Numbered from the stretch's first letter, positions 8,295 through 15,031 are shown. The stretch is 33,511 nucleotides of DNA from an uncultured Lachnospiraceae bacterium (GCA_910579085.1 CAJTRU010000021.1:1-33511), one strand, 5' to 3'. The notes: generated from the sequence alone by a model not told the origin. Program-made: numbers and translations.

Positions 8295-8825
8295 TTACAT
8301 TAATTTTGCTTTCCAGATAATATCTTTAAAATTTTGTATGTATTCCAAATAACAGTTTACATAGTCCATATTGGTTAAATATCCCCTGCCTGAAGATATA
8401 ACACCTACACTGGTTTTTTTTCCGTTAATTGTTATATAAAAATATACACCATATACATGATTTTTCTTTCTTCCAGCAAAGGAAATTACTGGTTCTATTT
8501 CTTCAATACTGTCTAAAGGAAAATACTGTACTTTAAATGGATTTAATAAACATAATACTGCCAGTTCTTTATTAACTGTGTCAATCCAGAAATGCACTGC
8601 AAGCATTTCATATTCATAATTTATGCAAAATTCATTCCGGAGCCCTCTTTTTTTATTATATTTGTAAAAAATAATCCCTGAAAACAGTATCCATACAAAA
8701 TATCCCATAAGCAAGGCAAATGTCCATAAAAATGTTATATAATCCTCCGCTTTTAGAAAAATTTCCAGCAAGACAGGTACAAATAACAGTAACACAAAAT
8801 AGTATTTCCAGTTAAACTGTTTCAT
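8295..8825 (-). CDS. Small membrane protein of unknown function
   Basis: A 176-aa protein that I do not recognise. It begins with two hydrophobic segments (about residues 9-25, VLLLFVPVLLEIFL, and 31-53, LWTFALLMGYFVWILFSGIIFY). A short basic linker (KYNKKRGLRNE) and a C-terminal soluble domain of about 110 residues follow, so it is probably an inner-membrane protein with a cytoplasmic tail. GAAAGGA precedes the ATG. A good leftward promoter lies at 8874-8902. Just upstream of the start is an 18-bp copy of the 3' end of the ferredoxin gene, which suggests the two genes were once adjacent in one operon. Confidence 0.6.
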   Translation of the reverse strand: MKQFNWKYYFVLLLFVPVLLEIFLKAEDYITFLWTFALLMGYFVWILFSGIIFYKYNKKRGLRNEFCINYEYEMLAVHFWIDTVNKELAVLCLLNPFKVQYFPLDSIEEIEPVISFAGRKKNHVYGVYFYITINGKKTSVGVISSGRGYLTNMDYVNCYLEYIQNFKDIIWKAKLM

Positions 8826-8858
8826 TTATTTTATTCCTTTCAATTAATTTAGGGGATA

Positions 8859-8876
8859 TTACAATGCATTTTTAGG
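8859..8876. repeat. 18-bp direct repeat, left copy (flanks the rpn segment)
   Basis: TTACAATGCATTTTTAGG is identical to 9988-10005. Read leftward it encodes the last residues PKNAL and stop of the ferredoxin-like protein, here without the rest of that gene. The pair encloses the rpn gene, its promoter and its terminator. Confidence 0.75.
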
Positions 8877-8902
8877 ATAATGTAACTTATGTAACTTGTC
8901 AA
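8874..8902 (-). promoter_or_regulatory. Leftward promoter for the 176-aa membrane protein gene
   Basis: On the minus strand TTGACA (8897-8902) and TATCCT (8874-8879) are separated by 17 bp containing two AGTTACAT repeats. The -10 straddles the left edge of the presumed inserted segment, so the insertion may have supplied this promoter. Confidence 0.5.
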
Positions 8903-8963
8903 CCTTAATGCAATAGCAGAAAAAGTATAGTTCAAATAGTGTAGGGGAAATGGATTTACATAT

Positions 8964-9011
8964 TATATAATAAATAAAATATCTGTTGCCAGAAAAATAA
9001 CTGCACAATAA
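8964..9011 (+). pseudogene. Relic of the acyltransferase C-terminus
   Basis: These 48 bases match the last codons of the acyltransferase gene at 14841-14888 with only a few substitutions. They read YIINKISVARKITAQ-stop against CIISKIPVARKIIAQ-stop. The similarity continues through the intergenic promoter to about 9060. No other part of an acyltransferase gene precedes it, so it is a passenger fragment carried with rpn. Confidence 0.75.
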
Positions 9012-9012
9012 T

Positions 9013-9041
9013 TTTACATTTTTTTATACTTATGTTATAAT
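9013..9041 (+). promoter_or_regulatory. rpn promoter (extended -10)
   Basis: TTTACA (9013-9018), a 17-bp spacer, and TATAAT (9036-9041) with an upstream TG (9033-9034). The same promoter is duplicated at 14890-14918 in front of the rpn ghost. Confidence 0.65.
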
Positions 9042-9071
9042 ATAATAAATTACCAGTACGGAGGAAATGCT

Positions 9072-9953
9072 ATGGATGGAAAATTAATGAGACCCAAAAT
9101 TGACTTTGCCTTTAAAGAGATAATGATGGATAATGAAGTAAGGAAAGGATTTTTATCAGCAGTCTTAAAGATTAAGCCGGAGGATATAAAGGAAACAAAT
9201 ATATTAAACACATATCTCCGTAAAAAACATAAAAATGATAAATTTGGAATTCTTGATGTAAGGATATTAATGAATGATGATACAGAAATAGATGTGGAAA
9301 TCCAGTTAATGGTATTTAAGGCATGGACTAGCAGGACGTTGTTTTATGTTTCCAAAATGGTTACAGAACAGATTGAGGAAGGGGAAGATTATTCTGAAAT
9401 AAAGAAATGTGTCAGTATAAGTATACTGGATTTTAAATTATTTGATGACACAGAAGAATTTTATTCATGTTTCCATCTCAGGGAGGACACAAGGAACACA
9501 TTATATAGTGATAAAATAGAATTCCATGTAATAGAACTGCCAAAGTTACCAGAAGAATTAAAAGAAGAAAACAGTGATTTATTGTTATGGTCTAAATTCC
9601 TGGATGCAGAAAGGGAGGAGGAGTTTAAAATGTTAGCAGAAAAGAATGTATATGTTGGCAAAGCTTACAGCATGTTACAAAATATCAGCATGGATAAAGA
9701 GAAACAGCTTGAATATACAGCCAGACAAAAGGAAATCCTTGATTATAACCAGCTAATGAAAGAATTTAGTGATGCTGGAAGAAAAGAGGGAGAGGAAATA
9801 GGAAAGAAAATAGGGGAAAAAATAGGGGAAAAAAATAACCAGTACAAGACGGCAAGAAAATCTATTAAAGCAGGTCTTCCTGTTGGTTTAATTTCTGAAA
9901 TAACAGGTCTTCCTGTAGAAGAAATAGAGAAACTGTATGAAAACATGGAGTAA
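9072..9953 (+). CDS. Rpn-family recombination-promoting nuclease / putative transposase (PD-(D/E)XK)
   Basis: A 293-aa protein of the PDDEXK_2/Rpn family. The N-terminus RPKIDFAFKEIMMDNEVRKGFLSAVL is the family opening. The nuclease core is Asp62 (ILDVRI) followed by DVEIQ at 74-78, a (D/E)XK variant in which glutamine takes the place of lysine, as is usual here. A Lys/Glu-rich stretch (about 235-254, with IGEK repeated) joins a C-terminal helical tail GLPVGLISEITGLPVEEIEKLYENM. Members in E. coli are DNA nucleases that promote recombination and can act as toxic phage-defence proteins. It sits between exact 18-bp direct repeats and ends at a terminator. A second, deleted copy lies at 14940-14974. 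GGAGG precedes the ATG. Confidence 0.88.
   Translation: MDGKLMRPKIDFAFKEIMMDNEVRKGFLSAVLKIKPEDIKETNILNTYLRKKHKNDKFGILDVRILMNDDTEIDVEIQLMVFKAWTSRTLFYVSKMVTEQIEEGEDYSEIKKCVSISILDFKLFDDTEEFYSCFHLREDTRNTLYSDKIEFHVIELPKLPEELKEENSDLLLWSKFLDAEREEEFKMLAEKNVYVGKAYSMLQNISMDKEKQLEYTARQKEILDYNQLMKEFSDAGRKEGEEIGKKIGEKIGEKNNQYKTARKSIKAGLPVGLISEITGLPVEEIEKLYENME
9630..9953 (+). CDS. Possible intragenic C-terminal product of rpn (RpnS-like antitoxin)
   Basis: Inside rpn, and in the same frame, ATG 9630 (Met187) is preceded by AGGAGG (9616-9621) at 8-nt spacing, a near-perfect ribosome site. Initiation here would give a 107-aa protein made of the C-terminal helical region without the nuclease core. Intragenic short products that neutralise the full-length nuclease are known for Rpn proteins in E. 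coli. That this site is used here is inference: GAAAGGGAGGAGGAG also encodes acidic residues (REEE) of the long protein. Confidence 0.45.
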   Translation: MLAEKNVYVGKAYSMLQNISMDKEKQLEYTARQKEILDYNQLMKEFSDAGRKEGEEIGKKIGEKIGEKNNQYKTARKSIKAGLPVGLISEITGLPVEEIEKLYENME

Positions 9954-9989
9954 CAAAAAACCCGCTGCTTAAGCAGCGGGTTTTTTGTT
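9952..9989. terminator. Bidirectional terminator between rpn and the ferredoxin gene
   Basis: A symmetrical palindrome: CCCGCTGCTT/AAGCAGCGGG core flanked by A6 on the left and T6 on the right, so it serves both converging genes. It overlaps the stop codons of both. Confidence 0.92.
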
Positions 9990-10005
9990 ACAATGCATTT
10001 TTAGG
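9988..10005. repeat. 18-bp direct repeat, right copy (3' end of the ferredoxin gene)
   Basis: It is identical to 8859-8876 and forms codons PKNAL-stop of the leftward ferredoxin-like gene. With the left copy it brackets 1.1 kb carrying rpn. Confidence 0.75.
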
Positions 10006-10824
10006 GCAAGCTTTAACACATTCCAGACATAAGATACATTCCGTTCCATTTTTTCTTTTTCTTGAATTATCAGTTATATCAACATCCATAGGACAGGCTT
10101 TTTTACATTTACCACAGGAAACACATTTGTTTTCATCGCATTTAATACGCATTAAAGAAAAATAAGACATTGGCTTAAGGAATATTGTAACAGGGCATAT
10201 GTATTTGCAAAAAGCCCGGTTATCCTTTAATGCAAAAGCAAGTATAATTCCAGTTAAATAATATAAAAAATTTCCAACTAAGAATGACCAGAACATAATG
10301 CGTTCCATATTGTTTACATTTGCAAGGAATAAACTACAAACAAAAATAAAAGATATTGCAAAAGTAATATACCTTATAAAGCCCCACTTTTTTCTTGGCT
10401 GTTGTGGTATTTTATATGGGAGCAAATCAAGCACCATTGCTGTCCAGCAGGCAAACCCGCACCATCCACGCCCGAAAAACAGCGGGCCAAATATCTTTGC
10501 TACTGCATAATGGATAGTTGCTGCTTCAAAAACGCCCGTAAATAAATAATACCAGAACCCCTCAATCTGCATATTCTCATTGCTAATTAAACCAAGATAG
10601 ACAAACATATAAGTCCCAACAAGGAATTGTGCAACCCTGCGTGCATGTTTGTATTTAAGTCCAAACAAAAGAAAGCCTGTTGCTATTGAAGTCCCTATGT
10701 AACTGAAATTTACCAGATAAAATATATTGTCCATTGTAAGCCATAGAGTAACAGCTATAGTTTCAAAAAGCAGCCACATAATAACAGGCAGTATAAATTT
10801 TTTTATCAATTTTTGTTTTTCCAT
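9988..10824 (-). CDS. 4Fe-4S binding membrane protein (NapH/MauN-like)
   Basis: A 278-aa membrane-bound electron-transfer protein. About five hydrophobic segments carry GRGWCGFACW (about 118-127) and CKYICPV, the paired cysteine motifs of NapH-type polyferredoxins. The C-terminus has two [4Fe-4S] sets: Cys234/237/240/244 and Cys263/266/269/273, the last in CVKACP. Such proteins pass electrons across or along the membrane to a redox partner; none is evident nearby. The start has AAGGAGAGG upstream and a TTGACA promoter lies at 10963-10991. Its last 18 bases recur upstream of the 176-aa gene, suggesting the two were once contiguous. Substrate unknown. Confidence 0.88.
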   Translation of the reverse strand: MEKQKLIKKFILPVIMWLLFETIAVTLWLTMDNIFYLVNFSYIGTSIATGFLLFGLKYKHARRVAQFLVGTYMFVYLGLISNENMQIEGFWYYLFTGVFEAATIHYAVAKIFGPLFFGRGWCGFACWTAMVLDLLPYKIPQQPRKKWGFIRYITFAISFIFVCSLFLANVNNMERIMFWSFLVGNFLYYLTGIILAFALKDNRAFCKYICPVTIFLKPMSYFSLMRIKCDENKCVSCGKCKKACPMDVDITDNSRKRKNGTECILCLECVKACPKNAL

Positions 10825-10962
10825 ATAAATTATACCTCTCCTTAATCTTGTAAATTATATTTTATTATTTCTGTAGTATTTCTGTATTATTATTCTTAAA
10901 AAGTTTATTTATTTTTCTCTTGCATAAGATACAACATATTCTGCAAGGGCTTACTGGTTTAT

Positions 10963-10991
10963 AGTATGATAAGACTGCCTGGATTTGTCAA
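10963..10991 (-). promoter_or_regulatory. Leftward promoter of the ferredoxin gene
   Basis: On the minus strand TTGACA (10986-10991), 17 bp, then CATACT (10963-10968). It implies a leader of roughly 130 nt before the ATG at 10824; no riboswitch fold was recognised in that leader. Confidence 0.6.
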
Positions 10992-11072
10992 GCTTAAATA
11001 TACAGATACAAGAGATATAATTATACTATACAGGTGCACGCTTGTGTTAGTCTGAACCACCAGCCACACAAC

Positions 11073-11352
11073 ATAATTTCCAGTTATGGCAACAGAGTGT
11101 TTTTCTGTGGTTTTGACAGGGCACAGCAGGTTTTCAGTGTTCCAGCTAAATATTACATTACAGGGGCACTTCAGCCCCGTCGGCGTTTAAGTCCATATCT
11201 CCCATAGGAAATATAAGTTTCCATTGGGAGATATGGACTTTATGCGCCGTTACGTGGGCTGACGTAGCGGAAGCGTGCCCTGTAATGTAATATTTAGCTG
11301 GAATATGTAAAACCCTGCGTCCTTTCACCAACACAAAATAACTGGAAATTAT
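11073..11352. repeat. Structured palindromic repeat, copy 2 (complete, 280 bp)
   Basis: The ends are a perfect 15-bp inverted repeat: ATAATTTCCAGTTAT (11073-11087) and its complement (11338-11352). Inside is a 29-bp stem with one bulged G (11140-11169 with 11275-11303). Inside that, AAGTCCATATCTCCC (11189-11203) pairs perfectly with 11226-11240, capped by GGAAA/TTTCC. GGTTTT (11129-11134) can also pair with AAAACC (11310-11315). One strand between the stems carries a conserved unpaired block, CGTGGGCTGACGTAGC (11253-11268). It contains no meaningful open frame. Together with the flanking DNA it fills the 699-bp gap between the ferredoxin and DUF6273 genes; nothing else but the two promoters was seen there. 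It may be a MITE or a mobile structured RNA. Confidence 0.8.
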
Positions 11353-11414
11353 CCTACATACAGTTTATTGTAAAGAAATTTATGAAACTGATGTATAGTT
11401 ATGGTATTTTTTGG

Positions 11415-11443
11415 TTTAAAAAGTTATAAATTGGTGTTATAAT
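11415..11443 (+). promoter_or_regulatory. Promoter of the DUF6273 cluster
   Basis: TTTAAA (11415-11420), 17 bp, TATAAT (11438-11443) with an extended TG (11435-11436). It lies 63 bp beyond the end of the repeat element. Confidence 0.6.
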
Positions 11444-11523
11444 AAATACTATAAATAATTTTTGTTATATAGTGAAAAGAACCTTTTATAATGCAAGCAT
11501 TTATTATATTACATGGAGGGGAA

Positions 11524-12405
11524 ATGGACAAGTTAGATTTTAAAAACCCATCATATAACAGGGAAACAGGGGAAGCTGCCTGGAGCAGGTTATATTTTGG
11601 CAGTTATCCGCAGACAGAAGTTAAAGATAATGAACTTACTGCTGGAATTATACAGGCTGGGTATAATGAAGATGGTGATGCTGTTGTGGATGGCATAAAA
11701 TACAGAAGAATAGAGCAGGGTGGTGCTTTCCGTTATTTCAGGTGGGATAAAATACAATGGAGGGTGCTGTGGAATGACGGGGATACCCTTTTTGTAATAT
11801 CAGATAAAGGACTTGACTGTAAATTATATGATAATACAGATGACTCTGTAACATGGGAAGCTTCTTCTTTAAGGGAATGGCTTGCAAACAGCTTTTATAA
11901 TATGGCATTTGACAGCAGGGAACAGAAAGCCATTTTAATACATGAAACAGAAACTATATATAACTATGATGACGGGGATATTATTAATAAGACAAATGAC
12001 AGGATTTACATTCCATCTGTTGAAGAACTCAGGACATCTTGTTATGGTTTCTGGGATGAAAAAGTTTACTGGGAACATAAAATAGATAAAAAGATAAACA
12101 GAAAAATGAAGCCAACCAGCTATGCACAGGCATGTGGGGTGTGGGTTTATGACCATAATAATGATAAAAAATGGTATGTGGCAAAACCAGATAATCCAAA
12201 TGAGGGCTGCTGTTGCTGGTGGACACGTTCACCTTGTGGAGATACGAAATATGGAAAGAGAATAAAACATACTGCAAAAGTGACAGAATCAGGAGTTATT
12301 GATAAATATGAGTATGGGCATTTATTACACCGTTCAGGAAATATAGTTGCAGTTGTGCCAGTGATGAACCTGGATTTAAAAACTTTAACAGACATATTGG
12401 AATAA
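11524..12405 (+). CDS. DUF6273 domain protein, paralogue 1
   Basis: A 293-aa protein of unknown function. The opening (W-S-RLYFGSYPQTEVK), the block IQWRVLWNDGDTLFVISDKGLDC, then VTWEASSLREWLANSFYNMAF, and the late CWWTRSPC...VVPVMNL are the pattern of DUF6273, which is widespread in Lachnospiraceae and resembles the sulfatase-modifying-factor/C-type-lectin fold. No signal peptide is visible, so this form is probably cytoplasmic. ATG 11524 is chosen because GGAGGGG lies just upstream; an in-frame ATG at 11491 has no ribosome site. It is the first gene of a three-gene set with a 143-aa acidic protein and a second paralogue. The fold is inferred from motifs only. Confidence 0.75.
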   Translation: MDKLDFKNPSYNRETGEAAWSRLYFGSYPQTEVKDNELTAGIIQAGYNEDGDAVVDGIKYRRIEQGGAFRYFRWDKIQWRVLWNDGDTLFVISDKGLDCKLYDNTDDSVTWEASSLREWLANSFYNMAFDSREQKAILIHETETIYNYDDGDIINKTNDRIYIPSVEELRTSCYGFWDEKVYWEHKIDKKINRKMKPTSYAQACGVWVYDHNNDKKWYVAKPDNPNEGCCCWWTRSPCGDTKYGKRIKHTAKVTESGVIDKYEYGHLLHRSGNIVAVVPVMNLDLKTLTDILE

Positions 12406-12414
12406 GGGGTTAAA

Positions 12415-12846
12415 ATGGATGGAAACATAGAATTAAGGCTGGTAAATATTGCACAGAAAGTTGCAGGCATGTATAAAGATAAAATAGGACAAGAATATTA
12501 TAAGCAGCTTTGTGATGCCATTGAAACATGCAGGGATTACTATATAAATGGTAAAAAAGACTGGGTGTGCATGTATGAGGTTGTGCTTTCTGATGGTGGT
12601 ATCTGGGAATATGCGGAAAACCAGCACGAAGAAGAAGAAATACAGAATATGTGGATTTTAGTAACAGATATACTTTTATGTAACTGCTATCTGGGGTGTA
12701 TGGGTGAAGATGGCATTACACCAGAAGAATTAGAATTACAAGGAGAAAATATACCAGCATTTGTAGAATTAATGGAAAAAAATATTAATGAAACAATTGA
12801 TTATAACAAGATATTGCAATTCTGGAAAAACAAGATTTGTTATTAA
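12415..12846 (+). CDS. Small acidic protein of unknown function between two DUF6273 genes
   Basis: A 143-aa soluble protein that I do not recognise. It is acidic (a run of four glutamates in ENQHEEEEIQ, about residues 68-77), mostly helical in appearance, and has seven cysteines including a CNCYLGC cluster (about 95-101). No membrane segment or signal peptide. It starts 9 bp after the first DUF6273 gene (GGGG upstream of the ATG) and ends 14 bp before the next, so the three are one transcript. Size, charge and position recall immunity or chaperone-like partner proteins, but that is speculation. Confidence 0.6.
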   Translation: MDGNIELRLVNIAQKVAGMYKDKIGQEYYKQLCDAIETCRDYYINGKKDWVCMYEVVLSDGGIWEYAENQHEEEEIQNMWILVTDILLCNCYLGCMGEDGITPEELELQGENIPAFVELMEKNINETIDYNKILQFWKNKICY

Positions 12847-12860
12847 TGGAGGGCAGGATA

Positions 12861-13709
12861 ATGGAAAAACAGGATTTTGCAAATCCCATATATAATGATA
12901 CTACAGGTAAAGCAACCTGGAGCATGTTGTATTTTGGGATATATCCACAGTCTGAAGTAAAAGGAAATATGCTTGTTCCCGCTATTATACATGCGGAATA
13001 TGATGAAAATGGAGACGCATGTGTGTCAGGCATAAAATATAGAAGAATAAGCAAAGATAATACAGAAAATAGTGAAAATTTTGGAAACAGCACTTTCCGT
13101 TATTTTAAGTGGGAAAAGATAAAATGGCGTGTACTATGGAATGACGGGGACACCCTTTTTGTTATGGCAGACAAAGGAATTGACTGCAAAGCATATAATA
13201 ATATAAATATTTCAATTACATGGGAGGAGTGTACATTGCGCCACTGGCTTGCCAATGATTTCTACAATATGGCATTTAACACCAGTGAACAGGAGGCAAT
13301 TAAAATACATAATGTAAATAACCAGCCAGCACCAGGGTATATGATAGGAAATGGAAGGGATACAGAGGATAAAATATATATTTTGTCTATACCTGAAATA
13401 AGAAATACAGATTATGGCTTTTGGGATAAAAGGATAGACTGGGAGCATAAAAAAGATAAAAAGGTTAACAGGAGAATGAAACCAACAGATTATGCATATG
13501 TACGTGGAATAAGTCTTGGAAACGTAATGGGGGATTACGGGGAAAACTGTTGCTGGTGGCTGCGTTCTGCATGTAGTTATACAAATTATGGTGCAGAAAT
13601 AGGCTGGGAAGGCAAAGTTTTTAAGGTTGGTTACTATACCCGGATTTTTTGTAATGCAGTTGTGCCAGTAATGCATATTGGAATTAAAGAACTGCAAAAC
13701 CTTTTATAA
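12861..13709 (+). CDS. DUF6273 domain protein, paralogue 2
   Basis: A 282-aa protein clearly paralogous to the one at 11524-12405. It shares the opening (ATWSMLYFGIYPQSEVK), the block IKWRVLWNDGDTLFVMADKGIDC, ITWEECTLRHWLANDFYNMAF, and the ending CCWWLRSACSYT...AVVPVMHI. Differences concentrate in the middle and in the region after the WW motif, which may be the ligand-facing part of a lectin-like fold. ATG 12861 follows GGAGGGCAGG; an in-frame ATG at 12837 overlaps the preceding gene and lacks a site. It is the last gene of the three-gene set. Function unknown. Confidence 0.75.
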   Translation: MEKQDFANPIYNDTTGKATWSMLYFGIYPQSEVKGNMLVPAIIHAEYDENGDACVSGIKYRRISKDNTENSENFGNSTFRYFKWEKIKWRVLWNDGDTLFVMADKGIDCKAYNNINISITWEECTLRHWLANDFYNMAFNTSEQEAIKIHNVNNQPAPGYMIGNGRDTEDKIYILSIPEIRNTDYGFWDKRIDWEHKKDKKVNRRMKPTDYAYVRGISLGNVMGDYGENCCWWLRSACSYTNYGAEIGWEGKVFKVGYYTRIFCNAVVPVMHIGIKELQNLL

Positions 13710-13817
13710 CCAGTCTGTATTACGTGAAAATATCTAAATATATGGATACACTTTTGCCTGTTTGGAATTGTATATCCAGGGAATTGTCCTGACAGCCGGA
13801 TAAAGGGGAACAGAACT

Positions 13818-14888
13818 ATGCAGCCAGTTAAATTAGCAGAAAACAGAAATCATTATATTGACAACCTGAGGAGCATATCAATACTTCTTTTATTTCCTGT
13901 ACATACATTTATGATATGGAATAATTTTGGCTCTGGTTTTTATATATGGTTAGAAGAAAATAAAATATACAGCACATTAATTGTATTAATAAATCCCTGG
14001 TTTATGCCATTGCTTTTTTTGCTAGCAGGTATAAGTGCAAGGCTTTCATTAGAAAAAAGAACAACTAAAGAATTTATAAAACAACGTATAAATAAACTTT
14101 TAATACCATTTATAACTGGTATGGTTTTTCTTGTTCCAATACAAACATTTTATGCAAGAAAGTTTTTTTATAATTACAATGGCCGGTTTATAGAAAACTG
14201 GCAGTATTTTTTTACACATTTTACAGATTTAAGTGGTTATGATGGTGCATTTACGCCAGGGCATCTGTGGTTTATATTATATTTATTTATAATCTCAATA
14301 GTATCATTAATTATATTCCGTTATTTTCCATATAGAAAGGCTGGACTAATAACAGGCAGATTAAATATTTTCTGTATAATAATTTTATTTATTCCAATAT
14401 GGATTATGTATTATATTGGCAACTTTGGAGGTTTCAGCATTGGAAAAAACCTGGCACTTTATCTGGCAGGTTATTATATTATAAGCAATAAAAATGTTAT
14501 GGAAAAAGTAGAAAAAAATATAAAATGGATTACATTGCTATGCATAACATCAACATTAATATCAGTAGTATTATACTACAAGTATTTATATTATGGGGAT
14601 ATATGGGTAAATTATATTGGATGGATTACAATACTTGTAGTGCTGGTATATGGAAAAAGATTTTTAAACAAAAAGACAAAGCTTATGGAATTTGCCAGGC
14701 GCGCGTCATATCCAGTCTATATATTACACCAGTCCATACTTGTAGCACTGGCATACTATATTGCCAGCATATTTAATAATATAATGGTGCAGGCAGTGGT
14801 AATCTGTATAGGAAGTCTTGTATTAACTGTAGTGGTGTATTGTATAATAAGTAAAATACCTGTTGCCAGGAAAATAATTGCACAATAG
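13818..14888 (+). CDS. Membrane acyltransferase (acyltransferase_3 family)
   Basis: A 356-aa integral membrane protein with about ten hydrophobic segments. The start NRNHYIDNLRSISILLLFPVHTFMIW carries the family's conserved histidine after an R-x(n)-H pattern, and FTPGHLWFILYLF and YPVYILHQSILV are typical of acyltransferase_3 (OafA/YrhL-like, glucans biosynthesis type) proteins. These move acyl groups, often acetyl, onto extracytoplasmic sugars or lipids. The substrate cannot be told from context. GGGG lies 8 bp before the ATG. The last 48 bases of the gene recur at 8964-9011 upstream of rpn. Confidence 0.85.
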   Translation: MQPVKLAENRNHYIDNLRSISILLLFPVHTFMIWNNFGSGFYIWLEENKIYSTLIVLINPWFMPLLFLLAGISARLSLEKRTTKEFIKQRINKLLIPFITGMVFLVPIQTFYARKFFYNYNGRFIENWQYFFTHFTDLSGYDGAFTPGHLWFILYLFIISIVSLIIFRYFPYRKAGLITGRLNIFCIIILFIPIWIMYYIGNFGGFSIGKNLALYLAGYYIISNKNVMEKVEKNIKWITLLCITSTLISVVLYYKYLYYGDIWVNYIGWITILVVLVYGKRFLNKKTKLMEFARRASYPVYILHQSILVALAYYIASIFNNIMVQAVVICIGSLVLTVVVYCIISKIPVARKIIAQ

Positions 14889-14889
14889 T

Positions 14890-14918
14890 TTTAAATTTTT
14901 CTATACCTATGTTATAAT
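14890..14918 (+). promoter_or_regulatory. Duplicate of the rpn promoter
   Basis: TTTAAA (14890-14895), 17 bp, TATAAT (14913-14918) with upstream TG. It is nearly identical to 9013-9041 and now drives only the rpn remnant, about 100 bp before a terminator. Confidence 0.6.
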
Positions 14919-14939
14919 ATAATAAATTTACCAGGACAG

Positions 14940-14974
14940 AGTGGTGCTGGAAGAAAAGAGGGGGAATGGAGTAA
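14940..14974 (+). pseudogene. Internally deleted rpn remnant
   Basis: After the duplicated promoter and ribosome-site region, 14940-14965 matches rpn positions 9768-9793 (codons for SDAGRKEGE) with two mismatches. It runs straight into AATGGAGTAA, the last codons of rpn. About 0.7 kb at the front and about 0.15 kb near the end are missing. It can no longer encode the nuclease. Confidence 0.7.
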
Positions 14975-14997
14975 TTCCAGGCTATATTTATTAAAAG

Positions 14998-15023
14998 AAA
15001 ATCCCATTTTTTGGGATTTTTTT
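14998..15023 (+). terminator. Rho-independent terminator after the rpn remnant
   Basis: AAAATCCCA (14998-15006) pairs with TGGGATTTT (15012-15020) around a T5 loop and continues into TTT. It insulates the upstream region from the following operon. Confidence 0.85.
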
Positions 15024-15031
15024 GTTTTAAA

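Noticed and set aside
9796..9840. Short tandem repeat in rpn coding IGEK as a possible CRISPR or phase-variation tract
   Set aside because: Only about two 15-bp units, in frame, inside a Lys/Glu-rich linker typical of the family; too short to call.
11073..11352. IS200/IS605 or OMEGA (HEARO-like) RNA end for the structured repeat
   Set aside because: IS200/IS605 ends have subterminal hairpins but no long terminal inverted repeats, and no TnpA/TnpB fragment lies near any of the three copies.
11073..11352. Group II intron fragment
   Set aside because: No GUGYG start, no domain V-like hairpin and no reverse transcriptase frame is visible.
11524..13709. Diversity-generating retroelement, because the DUF6273 C-termini resemble lectin-fold variable proteins
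   Set aside because: No reverse transcriptase and no template repeat occur in the window, and the paralogues differ throughout rather than at adenine-derived positions only.
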